DNA of 22,037 nt from an uncultured Bacillota bacterium (GTDB lineage: Bacteria > Bacillota_I > Bacilli_A > RF39 > UBA660), in the NCBI GenBank assembly GCA_946626905.1, contig CAMOVA010000009.1:1-22037 (forward strand), given 5' to 3'. The notes under the pieces were generated by a model. That model did no database searches. It was not told where the DNA came from and saw nothing but the letters and a program-made list of their open reading frames with translations. The position numbers were made by a program, and so were the translations under genes. Positions 1 through 7,987 of the stretch are shown here, in pieces (position 1 is the first letter of the stretch; every line of letters starts with the position of its first letter).

Positions 1-217
1 TTCTTATTTTAGTCATTATATATTTAATTGTCTTATTATATATTTTATAATAATCATTTTTTTGACTTATCTCTTTTAATTTATCATCCGATATTTCCTT
101 TTTATATAGAATATTTTCTTCTAATATAACATCTTCATATACAATAATAGATTTATTATCTTCTAATTCTAACTTATATCTATTATCAGACATTTTCTTA
201 ATTCTTTTGATGTCCAT
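1..217 (-). CDS. recX: RecX-family regulatory protein, N-terminal part (runs off window)
   Basis: An open frame of 72 codons begins at ATG 217 and runs off the left edge without a stop. The protein opens MDIKRIKKMSDNRYKLELED and later carries ILYKKEI and YYKIYNKTIKYI. This matches the usual start of Firmicutes RecX: a short beta-rich lead-in, then the first helical repeat with a Y-x-A/T-x-x-Y-I pattern. RecX proteins bind and modulate RecA filaments in the cytoplasm. An AGAGGTGAT ribosome site (221-229) fixes the start. It lies just downstream of rpoZ, separated by a terminator and a possible promoter. Most of the protein is missing, so the family call rests on the N-terminus only. Confidence 0.7.
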   Translation of the reverse strand, partial: MDIKRIKKMSDNRYKLELEDNKSIIVYEDVILEENILYKKEISDDKLKEISQKNDYYKIYNKTIKYIMTKIR

Positions 218-232
218 AAAATCACCTCTTTT

Positions 233-260
233 ATTATAACAAAAAAATACATTATGACAA
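233..260 (-). promoter_or_regulatory. Candidate promoter for recX
   Basis: On the minus strand, TTGTCA (255-260; one mismatch to TTGACA) is followed by 16 bases and a perfect TATAAT (233-238). The -35 box falls in the loop of the rpoZ terminator hairpin. The predicted start point (about 226) would fall inside the ribosome site, so either the leader is extremely short or this match is fortuitous. Confidence 0.35.
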
Positions 261-267
261 ATGTATT
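241..267 (-). terminator. Intrinsic terminator after rpoZ
   Basis: An 8-bp perfect stem, AATACATT/AATGTATT (246-253 with 260-267), has a 6-base loop. On the minus strand it is followed by an uninterrupted T run (241-247). It overlaps the rpoZ stop codon. The stem is AT-only and therefore weak. Confidence 0.5.
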
Positions 268-446
268 AAATCGTTTGATATTTCTTCTAAAGACTTACCT
301 ATTTCTTTTTTTGAAACATACTCAGATTCTTTTAGTTGATAATTCTTCTTTTCTTCCATCTCTCTGGCTCTTTTAGCAACAATATTTACTAATAAATATT
401 TAGAACCAACTTGATTTAACAACTTATCTATAGAAGGATATATCAT
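252..446 (-). CDS. rpoZ: DNA-directed RNA polymerase omega subunit
   Basis: A 64-residue protein of normal size for Firmicutes omega. It has the hallmark N-terminal block: PSIDKLLNQVGSKYLLVNIVAKRARE-type sequence (residues 4 to 30) covering the P-S-I-D-x-L start and the A-K-R-A-R helix that clamps the beta-prime C-terminus. The C-terminal KEIGKSLEEISND block (47-59) is also typical. Omega assists assembly and stability of RNA polymerase. The start at 446 is preceded by AGGTAGGTGAT. In Bacillus rpoZ usually sits with gmk and coaBC; here it lies between deoA and recX, so the gene order is rearranged. Confidence 0.92.
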   Translation of the reverse strand: MIYPSIDKLLNQVGSKYLLVNIVAKRAREMEEKKNYQLKESEYVSKKEIGKSLEEISNDLIHLS

Positions 447-466
447 AATATCACCTACCTATATTA

Positions 467-495
467 ATCATATAATAGATATTTTTTTTCTTCAA
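467..495 (-). promoter_or_regulatory. Candidate promoter for rpoZ
   Basis: On the minus strand, TTGAAG (490-495), a 17-base spacer and TATGAT (467-472) form a sigma-A-like promoter. It would start transcripts near 460, just ahead of the AGGTGAT ribosome site. An overlapping alternative, TTGCTT-N16-TATTAT, exists. Confidence 0.4.
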
Positions 496-503
496 GCAAA
501 ACG

Positions 504-523
504 AAAAAACTTGACATAAGTTT
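504..523 (-). terminator. Weak hairpin after deoA
   Basis: A 6-bp stem AAACTT/AAGTTT (507-512 with 518-523) with loop GACAT on the plus strand. On the minus strand it is followed by a run of T that overlaps the stem (504-509). It sits a few bases past the deoA stop. A stem this short and AT-rich is marginal. Confidence 0.35.
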
Positions 524-526
524 ACA

Positions 527-1801
527 TTACTTAATAATCTTATATATCAAAGTAGGTTTCATTACTTTTTCAGGAACAATTGTAAAACATGATAAAATTT
601 CATTTATACTAATATCAGTGTTTTTACAATATAGTTTTAATAATTCTTCATTTTCAAATAAATAATCACCTATTTTTTTGTTTAATTTTATACCTACACC
701 ATAGTCAATAATATCATCTTTATTTAGTCTACCAGCTTTAATCTTACGAGCAATATTACCTAGACTTTCTGTATCTATTGCTTTAACAAATCCATCTTTA
801 GAACTTTTAATAGATACTACATTTTTCTCTAGTGATATATTATTTATATTACCACCCTGAGCTTCAACCATTTCTTCAAACTTATTATATGCTTTACCAT
901 TTTTAATATTTTCTAACAATTTTAATTTTGCTTCTTCTTCAGTAATATCTAACGCTGATGATACCATAATAGAACCTAGTGTTAGAACAAGGTTATTTAA
1001 ATCACTTGGTCCTTGACCTTTTAATGTATCTACTGCTTCTACAACTTCTAATCCATTACCTACATTCTTACCTAATGGTTCTTCCATATTAGATAATACA
1101 CAAATAACTCTTCTAGAATATTTTTTACCTATTTTTATCATTAACCTAGATAATTTAATAGCATCATCAATGTTTTTCATTAATGCACCATTACCAACTT
1201 TAACATCTATTACAATTATACTAGCACCTGATGCGATTTTCTTACTCATAATACTTGATGCGATCAAAGGGATTGAATCAACAGTACCAGTAACATCTCT
1301 TAATGAGTACATTAATTTATCAGCAGGAACTATATTTTTAGTTTGACTTATAATAGCACAGCCTACATTATTAACTTGATTAATAAATTCTTCATCTGTT
1401 AATGATACTTTAAAACCTTCTATTGATTCTAACTTATCAATAGTTCCACCTGTATGTCCAAGACCTCTACCACTCATTTTTGCTACTTTTACTCCTAATG
1501 ATGCGACTAAAGGTATTAAAATAAGTGAAGTTTTATCACCAACACCTCCTGTTGAGTGTTTATCAACAACTACACCTTCTATTTTAGATAAATCAACAAC
1601 TTCCCCACTTTTAATCATTATATCCGTTAAATCAATTGTTTCTTGTTCATTCATGCCATTTATAACAATAGCCATTAAAAGAGAACTCATTTGATAATCT
1701 TTTACTTCTCCTTTAACAAACCCCATAACAGCAAATTCAATTTCTTCATAAGTTAAAACTTTTGAATTTTTTTTCTTTTCTATTATCTCAATTATATTCA
1801 T
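527..1801 (-). CDS. deoA: Pyrimidine-nucleoside (thymidine) phosphorylase
   Basis: Cleaves thymidine, deoxyuridine or uridine with phosphate to give the free base and (deoxy)ribose-1-phosphate, in cytoplasmic nucleoside salvage. The 424-residue protein is full length for the Pdp/DeoA family. It carries the phosphate and sugar site VVDKHSTGGVGDK, the KMSGRGLGHTGGTIDKLE glycine-rich block, and SLRDVTGTVDSIPLIASSIM. An upstream in-frame codon at 1849 would add 16 residues, but the start at 1801 is chosen because AGGTGAT lies immediately before it and MNIIEIIEKKKNSK matches family N-termini. It follows ssb by 57 bases and is probably co-transcribed. Sequence alone does not separate thymidine-specific from broad pyrimidine enzymes; Firmicutes members are usually broad (pdp). 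Confidence 0.93.
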   Translation of the reverse strand: MNIIEIIEKKKNSKVLTYEEIEFAVMGFVKGEVKDYQMSSLLMAIVINGMNEQETIDLTDIMIKSGEVVDLSKIEGVVVDKHSTGGVGDKTSLILIPLVASLGVKVAKMSGRGLGHTGGTIDKLESIEGFKVSLTDEEFINQVNNVGCAIISQTKNIVPADKLMYSLRDVTGTVDSIPLIASSIMSKKIASGASIIVIDVKVGNGALMKNIDDAIKLSRLMIKIGKKYSRRVICVLSNMEEPLGKNVGNGLEVVEAVDTLKGQGPSDLNNLVLTLGSIMVSSALDITEEEAKLKLLENIKNGKAYNKFEEMVEAQGGNINNISLEKNVVSIKSSKDGFVKAIDTESLGNIARKIKAGRLNKDDIIDYGVGIKLNKKIGDYLFENEELLKLYCKNTDISINEILSCFTIVPEKVMKPTLIYKIIK

Positions 1802-1858
1802 AGTATCACCTAGTATAATTTTATCAGAATAATTTATTTTATTCAACACAAAAGCAGA

Positions 1859-2188
1859 TTATTCATCTGCCTTTTTACTTGACAAATATGTAACTTTATC
1901 AGCGACTAATTCAATGACTGTTTTTTTCTTTTCATCTTCTTCAATATTCCTTGATTGTAATCTACCTTTTATACCTAATAAATCTCCTTTGTGACAATAT
2001 TCACTAGCATTTTCAGCAATACCTTTCCATAAAGTACATGATATAAAATCAGTTTCATATTCTCCATCTAAATTTTTGTAACTTCTAGGAACAGCTAGTG
2101 TTATTGTTGAAACAGTATTACCATTTTCTGTTTTATTTAATTCAGGATCCTTTACTAATCTTCCAACTATTACAGATTGATTAAGCAT
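1859..2188 (-). CDS. ssb: Short single-stranded DNA-binding protein
   Basis: A 109-residue OB-fold protein with the SSB N-terminus MLNQSVIVGRLVKDPEL, the T-I-T-L-A-V-P-R strand and the DFISCTLW block (residues 48-55), followed by GIKGRLQSR. It binds single-stranded DNA. It ends at SSKKADE and lacks both the long glycine-rich linker and the acidic DDxIPF tip that replicative SSBs use to recruit partners. In size and ending it resembles Bacillus SsbB rather than SsbA. A strong AGGAGGTGAG ribosome site precedes the start. It pairs with deoA rather than rpsF/rpsR, so a second, replicative ssb elsewhere in the genome is likely (inference). Confidence 0.88.
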   Translation of the reverse strand: MLNQSVIVGRLVKDPELNKTENGNTVSTITLAVPRSYKNLDGEYETDFISCTLWKGIAENASEYCHKGDLLGIKGRLQSRNIEEDEKKKTVIELVADKVTYLSSKKADE

Positions 2189-2220
2189 ATCTCACCTCCT
2201 TCTGTTTCAATTTAACACAC

Positions 2221-2255
2221 AAAAAATAAGAAAACAAATAAATGTTTTCTTATTT
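2221..2255 (-). terminator. Intrinsic terminator after sufB
   Basis: A perfect 12-bp stem, AAATAAGAAAAC/GTTTTCTTATTT (2224-2235 with 2244-2255), has an 8-base loop. On the minus strand it is followed by six Ts, so it would end the dnaE-sufU-sufB transcript before ssb. Confidence 0.6.
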
Positions 2256-2337
2256 CTTATTATAAATATTTACAATTTTATAGTTTTGTTTATAACTTTT
2301 TAAATATTTATTTTTAATAAAATCAAAATAACTAAAA

Positions 2338-3654
2338 TTAAGAAAAATAATTTTTTAATAAATGATTAAGTTCAACTGCATATTCCATTGGTAATTCTTC
2401 TCTAAATCTATCAATAAATCCCATTATTATTAATTCTTTAGCTCTTTCTTCATTAATACCTCTACTCATTAAATAGAATAATTTATCTTTAGATATTTTC
2501 GAAACAGTTGCTTCATGTTCAATATAAGAACTATTATTATTTACAATATTAGTAGGTATTGTATCACTCTTAGAATTATCATCGACTATAATAGTATCAC
2601 ATTTAACAATACTACTAGATTTAATGGCATCTTTATTTATTCTAACAATTCCTCTATATGATGCATTACCACCTTTAGCAGCAATAGATTTTGAAATTAT
2701 TTTACTAGATGTATAAGGCGCTAAATGAATCATTTTTGCTCCTGCATCTTGGATTTGTCCTTCAGTTGCGACTGCTATACTTATACAATCACCACTAGCT
2801 CTTTTTCCATTTAGAATACAACATGGATATTTCATATTAACTTTAGAACCAATATTACCATCTATCCATTCCATTTTTCCATCTTCTTCTACAATAGCTC
2901 TTTTAGTAACTAAGTTATATACATCATTTGACCAATTTTGAATTGTTGTATAACGACATTTTGCACCTTTTCCAACAAAGATCTCTACAACAGCAGCATG
3001 TAAAGAATCAGATGTATAAGTTGGAGCTGTACAACCCTCCATATAATGAAGTTCTGAACCCTCATCAACAATTATCAATGTTCTTTCAAATTGCCCCATA
3101 TTTTTACTATTAATTCTAAAATAACTTTGTAATGGTCTATCTATTTTAGTATGAGGTGGAACATAAATAAAAGATCCTCCACTCCAAACCGCACCATTTA
3201 AAGCAGTATATTTATTTTCATCATATTTTACTAATGTATTAAAATACTTTTTAAATAATTCTGGATATTTTTGAAGTGCTGTATCAGTATCACAAAATAT
3301 TACATTTTTATCTTCTAATTCTTGAATCATATTATGATATACAGCATTACTATCAAATTGAGCACCTACACCATCCAGGTATTTTTTTTCTGCATCAATA
3401 AGTCCTAAATTATCGAATGTATCTTTAATACTACATTCTACATTAGCCCAATTATTTTCCACATTATCTGTTATTTTTTTATAATAAGTTATAATATCAA
3501 AATCAACATCTAATTTTGGACCAAATGTTGGTTGATCAGATTCTTTAAAAAACTTATATGCCTTTATTCTAAAATCTCTCATCCATTTTGGCTCATTTTT
3601 TATTTCAGATATTTCTTTAACAGTTTTTTCATTTAATATTTCTACAGTTTTCAT
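2338..3654 (-). CDS. sufB: Fe-S cluster assembly scaffold SufB
   Basis: Scaffold subunit of the SUF iron-sulfur assembly machine, normally in a SufBC2D complex in the cytoplasm. The 438-residue length is normal. The N-terminal helical domain includes EPKWMRDFRIKAY (21-33) and the WSGGSFIYVPP block (157-167). The C-terminal beta-helix carries the functional cysteine in KCDTI (C352) and the EHEATVSKIS motif (E379, H380), the residues implicated in cluster building in E. coli SufB. The end, MSRGINEERAKELIIMGFI, is canonical. It lies 39 bases behind an unknown gene that follows sufU; sufC, sufD and sufS are not in the window. Confidence 0.95.
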   Translation of the reverse strand: MKTVEILNEKTVKEISEIKNEPKWMRDFRIKAYKFFKESDQPTFGPKLDVDFDIITYYKKITDNVENNWANVECSIKDTFDNLGLIDAEKKYLDGVGAQFDSNAVYHNMIQELEDKNVIFCDTDTALQKYPELFKKYFNTLVKYDENKYTALNGAVWSGGSFIYVPPHTKIDRPLQSYFRINSKNMGQFERTLIIVDEGSELHYMEGCTAPTYTSDSLHAAVVEIFVGKGAKCRYTTIQNWSNDVYNLVTKRAIVEEDGKMEWIDGNIGSKVNMKYPCCILNGKRASGDCISIAVATEGQIQDAGAKMIHLAPYTSSKIISKSIAAKGGNASYRGIVRINKDAIKSSSIVKCDTIIVDDNSKSDTIPTNIVNNNSSYIEHEATVSKISKDKLFYLMSRGINEERAKELIIMGFIDRFREELPMEYAVELNHLLKNYFS

Positions 3655-3693
3655 AAAACCACCAGTTTTATTATACTAAAAAAAAGAAAAAAA

Positions 3694-4011
3694 TTAAACC
3701 TTATGATTTAATTTTTTATATTCTTTAATACGTTTTTTATATACACGTTTAGCACTTTCATTTGCATCTCTCATTTCAAGTGCATACATTTTGTTAAGTT
3801 TTATATCTGATATTATTCTTCCATATTCATCTCTTTCAATAATTTCATATCTTTTATCAAAATCATCTATATCAACAGCAAATTTATCAACAACACATAA
3901 TATATCAGCTACTTCTATTCTTTCAAATTTACACACAGTATATCCTTGTTCAATTATACCTGTTGAAACCTTTTCATTATAATAACCTATAGTAACTCTT
4001 TTTAAATCCAT
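3694..4011 (-). CDS. Unknown small protein in the suf cluster
   Basis: A protein of about 105 residues that I do not recognise. It begins MDLKRVTIGYYNEKVSTGII and has one cysteine in the GYTVCKF segment and a second in ADILCVVDKF. An acidic stretch follows (DIDDFDKRYEIIERDEYG) and the tail is basic and helical (SAKRVYKKRIKEYKK). No signal peptide or membrane span is visible. Two ATGs are possible (4017 and 4011); 4011 is preferred because its spacing from an AGTAGGG site is better, whereas 4017 directly abuts that site. It starts a few bases after the sufU stop and precedes sufB, so co-expression with Fe-S assembly is likely, but a role there is only inference. Confidence 0.7.
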   Translation of the reverse strand: MDLKRVTIGYYNEKVSTGIIEQGYTVCKFERIEVADILCVVDKFAVDIDDFDKRYEIIERDEYGRIISDIKLNKMYALEMRDANESAKRVYKKRIKEYKKLNHKV

Positions 4012-4019
4012 AACCATCC

Positions 4020-4445
4020 CTACTTTTCTATTTTATTGATTACTTTTTCAAATCCCCACCAAGGAAGTAATACACATTTTTTTCTATTTGGTTGTTTATA
4101 TATATCATCATATACAACAGCCTCTTGTAATTTATCCTCGTCATAATGTTTTTCATCAATCATATTTAGAAAATTATTATATATATCTTTTGCTTCTTCT
4201 AATGTTTTACCTATCAAAAGATTGATCATAATAGATGTTGATGATGTACAAATAGCACATGCTTCTCCATCAAATCTAGCATCTACTATTTTACCATCTT
4301 CTACTTTAACCATTAAATCTATTTCATCTATACAAGACTCATTATTAGTATTAACTTTTATATAAGACTCATCATCAATAAGTCCTTTATTTTTTGGATT
4401 TTCATAGTTTTCTAATATTATGTTTCTTTTAAATTCTTGATCCAT
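4020..4445 (-). CDS. sufU: SufU-type sulfur-transfer / Fe-S assembly protein
   Basis: The IscU-like SufU accepts sulfur from the SufS cysteine desulfurase. All three zinc/sulfur-acceptor cysteines are present: SCID (in place of the usual TCGD, keeping the Asp), GEACAIC, and RKKCVLL. The opening FKRNIILENYENPKNKG matches the family. The start at 4445 is chosen over an ATG seven codons upstream (4466) because a purine-rich AAGAAGAGAT site precedes it and family members begin close to this helix; the upstream ATG has no ribosome site. It sits 33 bases after dnaE. The Gly to Ile change in the first motif is unusual. Confidence 0.9.
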   Translation of the reverse strand: MDQEFKRNIILENYENPKNKGLIDDESYIKVNTNNESCIDEIDLMVKVEDGKIVDARFDGEACAICTSSTSIMINLLIGKTLEEAKDIYNNFLNMIDEKHYDEDKLQEAVVYDDIYKQPNRKKCVLLPWWGFEKVINKIEK

Positions 4446-4478
4446 ACTATCTCTTCTTTCGCGCATATTGTAACATAT

Positions 4479-7361
4479 TTATTTTTTATTTTCAAATTTT
4501 CGAATATCACTAGCAACTAATTGATATTTATCAAATCTTCTTTCAACTCTACCTTTTATAATTACTATATCTTTTTGTTCTAAATCTATTTGTTTATATA
4601 CTTTTGGGAATAAAACAACATCTGCTGTACCAAATTCATCAAATATCTTAATAAAACACATCTCTTCATTATTTTTTGTTGTAACTGGGTTTAATTTATC
4701 AATTATACCTACTACATTTATTACCTTATCAAAATTTTTCTTTATATCATTTAATTTTGTTATTTGTTTTAATTTAGCTTTTATTTCAGTAACTGGATTA
4801 TTTACTAAATAAAAACCAAAAGAACTATATGAATAATCTAACAATTCCTTTTTTGTATATTCTTTATATTCATTTAAATTAGGTTTTATAGACTCATCCT
4901 GTAATTGTTGATATAAAATCGCATAATTAATTATACTATCAATATTTTCAATAAGAGTTCGATGATTTATTTTAAACTCATCAAAACATCCTGCATGTAT
5001 AAGTCTAATAATAATATCTTTATTAATAACTTTCGAATATAATCTTCCAACAAAATCAAAAATATCTTTAAATTTACCTTTATCTCTTTCTTCTAATATT
5101 AATTTAACAACATTAGTATTTATATCCTTAATACTTGATAAAGGAAATCTTAAGCCCTTCTTTTCTATTTCAAATTTCATACGACTATTATTAATACTAG
5201 GATTTAATATATTAATATTATTTAAATGAGCTTCCATAATACAATCATTAAGATTTGAAGTATTAATAGATTCATCTAATAAACACTTTATAAAATATGC
5301 TGGAAAATTTGCTTTTAAATATGCAAGTTGATATGAAATCATTGAATATGCAACAGCATGGGATTTATTAAATCCATATTCTGAGAATTTTAATATTAAA
5401 TTATATACTTCTATAGCTTGTTCTTTAGTATAACCATTATTAATAGAACCTTCAATAAATACTTGCTTTTCTTTAAGTATCATATCATGTTTTTTCTTAC
5501 TCATTGCTCTTCTTAAAATATCTGCTTGTTCTAATGTATATCCAGCCATAACATTAGATATTTTCATAATTTGTTCCTGATAAACTATTATTCCATAGGT
5601 ATCTTTTAATATTGGTTCAAGTCTTTTATCTATATATTCTATTTTTTGTAAACCCTTTTTTCTTTTAACAAAAGTATCAATATTAGACATAGGCCCTGGT
5701 CTATAAAGAGCTAAAGCTAATGATAAATCCTCAATATTATCAGGTTGTAATTTTTCTAAAAAAGATTTCATACCAGATGATTCAAATTGAAAAATTCCAT
5801 TCACATTCGCATTTTTAAATAACTCATATGTCTTTATATCATCTAATCTTATATTTTTTATATTTACATTAATATTATCCTTCTCTAAACATTTTAAAAT
5901 GTCATTTAAAAAACTTAAATTTTTTAAAGCTAAAAAATCCATTTTTAATAAACCAAGATCTTCTAAATAATCTTTAGTAAAAGCAGCAGTAAGTATATCA
6001 TCATGTTTTATAACAGGAATAACTTCATCAATATTTTTACTAGAAATAATAATTCCTGCTGCATGAATACTACTGTGTCTTTTAAGTCCTTCTAATTTTA
6101 AAGCTATTTTATATAATTCTTTAAAATCCTTATTCTTACTAAGAATATCTTTTATTTTAGGATTATCCAAATTCTTTTTTAAATTTATTCTACTATCAAT
6201 TAATTTTATAAAGTAGTCTACTTCTTTTTGATTCAAATCCATAACTTTAGAAACATCTCTTAATACTTGACGAGACGCTAAAGTACCAAAAGTTATAATA
6301 TTTGATACTCTTTCTTTCCCATATTTATTAATACAATAATTAATAACTTCTTCACGTCTACTAAATTCAAAATCAATATCTATATCGGGCATTGTAACAC
6401 GAGCAGGATTTAAGAATCTTTCAAATAATAAATTATACTTTAAAGGATCTACATCTGTTATTTCTAAAACATATGCGACTAAAGATCCCGCTGCACTACC
6501 ACGGCCTGGCCCTACTATTATTCCATTATCTTTAGCATACTTAACATAATCCATAACTACTAAAAAATAATCACAGAAATTCATATCTTTGATAACTTGT
6601 AATTCTTTTTTTATTCTTTCTATATATTTAGAGCTAACACTTTCTCCAAAATGTTTTTTTAAACCCAATCTACACATTTCTTTTAAATAAGTATATGAAT
6701 CAAATCCTTCTTTAACATCATAAGATGGTAATAAATCACTTCTTTTTTCAAACTTAACATTACAATTTTCATATATGTAGTTATATAAAGAATTAGGTTC
6801 ATCTATTTTCAAAGAATAATCTTTTGAAATATTAATTTCATCTATTGTTGTTTCATCTTTTATTCCTTTTAAATACATATAATAGATTTTATCTGCTTTA
6901 TTTAAATATAAAGTTTCATTAACATAAATTGATTTATAATTAATACTTCCTTTTTGTTTTATATCATCATAACCAACATATATATCTTTAAATATTTTAG
7001 AATAATCATTATACTTGTTAATATACTCATATGGTAAAATGCATATTAAATCATCATTATAAGTATTCAGATTTTTAACATTTTTTTCATATTCACTTAT
7101 TTTAATTAGATTTTTATAACCATTATTATTTTTAGCATACAATAATAATTTATGGTCATCTATACTAACTTCTAAACCTATTATTGGTTTTATTTCATTT
7201 TTAATACATTCTAAATAAAATTCATATGATCCATATAAATTTTCATCACAAATAGCAATCGATTTTAAATTTAACTCTTTAGCATATTTCACTAAATCTT
7301 TTACTTTTATAATACTTTTAAGTAAAGAGTATTCAGTTTTAATATAAAGTGGTATATACAT
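4479..7361 (-). CDS. dnaE: DNA polymerase III alpha subunit, DnaE type
   Basis: C-family replicative polymerase. At 960 residues it is shorter than Bacillus DnaE. An N-terminal PHP-like domain (1-200) has lost the usual H-x-H start (IKTEYSLL in its place). The palm carries GPGRGSAAGS (284-293), PDIDIDF with catalytic D326 and D328, and KMDFLAL with D475. ALYRPGPM and QEQIM finger motifs and SHAVAYSMISYQLAYLK follow. An OB-fold lies near the C-terminus (about 865-950: VVGIIDKLNP, VVLFPKVY). Firmicutes usually carry PolC as well, with DnaE extending primers on the lagging strand; PolC is not in this window. GAGGGTGAT precedes the start. It leads the group dnaE-sufU-unknown-sufB. Confidence 0.95.
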   Translation of the reverse strand: MYIPLYIKTEYSLLKSIIKVKDLVKYAKELNLKSIAICDENLYGSYEFYLECIKNEIKPIIGLEVSIDDHKLLLYAKNNNGYKNLIKISEYEKNVKNLNTYNDDLICILPYEYINKYNDYSKIFKDIYVGYDDIKQKGSINYKSIYVNETLYLNKADKIYYMYLKGIKDETTIDEINISKDYSLKIDEPNSLYNYIYENCNVKFEKRSDLLPSYDVKEGFDSYTYLKEMCRLGLKKHFGESVSSKYIERIKKELQVIKDMNFCDYFLVVMDYVKYAKDNGIIVGPGRGSAAGSLVAYVLEITDVDPLKYNLLFERFLNPARVTMPDIDIDFEFSRREEVINYCINKYGKERVSNIITFGTLASRQVLRDVSKVMDLNQKEVDYFIKLIDSRINLKKNLDNPKIKDILSKNKDFKELYKIALKLEGLKRHSSIHAAGIIISSKNIDEVIPVIKHDDILTAAFTKDYLEDLGLLKMDFLALKNLSFLNDILKCLEKDNINVNIKNIRLDDIKTYELFKNANVNGIFQFESSGMKSFLEKLQPDNIEDLSLALALYRPGPMSNIDTFVKRKKGLQKIEYIDKRLEPILKDTYGIIVYQEQIMKISNVMAGYTLEQADILRRAMSKKKHDMILKEKQVFIEGSINNGYTKEQAIEVYNLILKFSEYGFNKSHAVAYSMISYQLAYLKANFPAYFIKCLLDESINTSNLNDCIMEAHLNNINILNPSINNSRMKFEIEKKGLRFPLSSIKDINTNVVKLILEERDKGKFKDIFDFVGRLYSKVINKDIIIRLIHAGCFDEFKINHRTLIENIDSIINYAILYQQLQDESIKPNLNEYKEYTKKELLDYSYSSFGFYLVNNPVTEIKAKLKQITKLNDIKKNFDKVINVVGIIDKLNPVTTKNNEEMCFIKIFDEFGTADVVLFPKVYKQIDLEQKDIVIIKGRVERRFDKYQLVASDIRKFENKK

Positions 7362-7410
7362 ACGATCACCCTCTAATTTTATTTTACTATAAAATGCCTA
7401 TTTATAAAAT

Positions 7411-7432
7411 AAAAAACTGATATTTATCAGTT
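7411..7432 (-). terminator. Intrinsic terminator after divIC
   Basis: A 7-bp stem AACTGAT/ATCAGTT (7415-7421 with 7426-7432) with a 4-base loop overlaps the divIC stop codon. On the minus strand it is followed by a T-rich tract. It separates divIC from dnaE. Confidence 0.55.
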
Positions 7433-7910
7433 ATTTTTTCTTCTTTTTCTTGTTTTTTGCTTGATGTTTATATCTTACTTCTTTTTTCTTTTTGTGTTTT
7501 CTACTTTTAACAATTATATATAATAAAATTATTCCTATAACACTTGAAGCAGCTATTATTATATACTTATCTTTAATTGTAAATTTTTCTTGTTTCTTTT
7601 TCTTTTTTTCTTTTGTAACATATTTATGAATAATTATTTCATCTTCTTTTGAATAGCTATATGCTTCTCTTGCATATTTAGCCAAATATTCAGGGTCTTC
7701 TAATTTTTCAGTTTCATTTAATAGTAGTTTTTCTTGTCTTTGTAGTTCATTTAAATTATTAGCTAATTTTATTTCTTTTTGTTTTAATGTATATATTTTA
7801 TAAAAGTTATAACCTAAACTAAATATAAAATAAAAGATAATAACTACGGATATTGTTCCAAAGAAAAGCAAACGTCTTTTACTTTTTTTACTTATTCTTC
7901 TTTTTGACAC
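7431..7910 (-). CDS. divIC: DivIC/FtsB-like septum protein with extra C-terminal membrane helix
   Basis: Bitopic division proteins of the DivIC/FtsB family join FtsL and DivIB/FtsQ at the septum. Here a basic N-terminus (SKRRISKKSKRR) leads into a membrane span (about 14-36). A coiled coil follows (37-72; LKQKEIKLANNLNELQRQEKL-type), then the family motif DPEYLAKYAREAYSY with KEDEIII. Unusually the chain continues through a lysine-rich linker into a second hydrophobic span (about 116-135; IIIAASSVIGIILLYIIV) and ends in a poly-lysine tail. The start is GTG at 7910, preceded by AGGTGAT; a TTG at 7928 is in frame but lies upstream of that site. Protein length 159. Confidence 0.8.
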   Translation of the reverse strand: MSKRRISKKSKRRLLFFGTISVVIIFYFIFSLGYNFYKIYTLKQKEIKLANNLNELQRQEKLLLNETEKLEDPEYLAKYAREAYSYSKEDEIIIHKYVTKEKKKKKQEKFTIKDKYIIIAASSVIGIILLYIIVKSRKHKKKKEVRYKHQAKNKKKKKK

Positions 7911-7932
7911 TTTATCACCTACTATCAAAAAA

Positions 7933-7941
7933 ATTATATCA
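7933..7941 (-). promoter_or_regulatory. Extended -10 promoter for divIC
   Basis: On the minus strand, TGATATAAT is an extended -10 element (TG at 7940-7941, TATAAT at 7933-7938). It sits about 16 bases ahead of the divIC ribosome site region, with no convincing -35 box. The same TGATATAAT precedes gpmA. Confidence 0.5.
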
Positions 7942-7953
7942 TTTTTTTAATAC

Positions 7954-7987
7954 AAAAGTAAAGAAATAGTATAACTATTTCTTTACT
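7954..7987 (-). terminator. Intrinsic terminator after nfeD-like gene
   Basis: A perfect 14-bp stem, AGTAAAGAAATAGT/ACTATTTCTTTACT (7957-7970 with 7974-7987), has a 3-base loop and includes the stop codon of the NfeD-like gene. A short T tract follows on the minus strand. Confidence 0.6.

Noticed and set aside
511..540. Plus-strand TTGACA followed after 17 bases by ATAATC
   Set aside because: It lies in and just after the deoA 3' end hairpin and points into deoA antisense with no gene to serve; likely chance in AT-rich DNA.
2928..3113. Plus-strand frame opposite sufB
   Set aside because: Shadow of sufB, with no ribosome site and no family resemblance.
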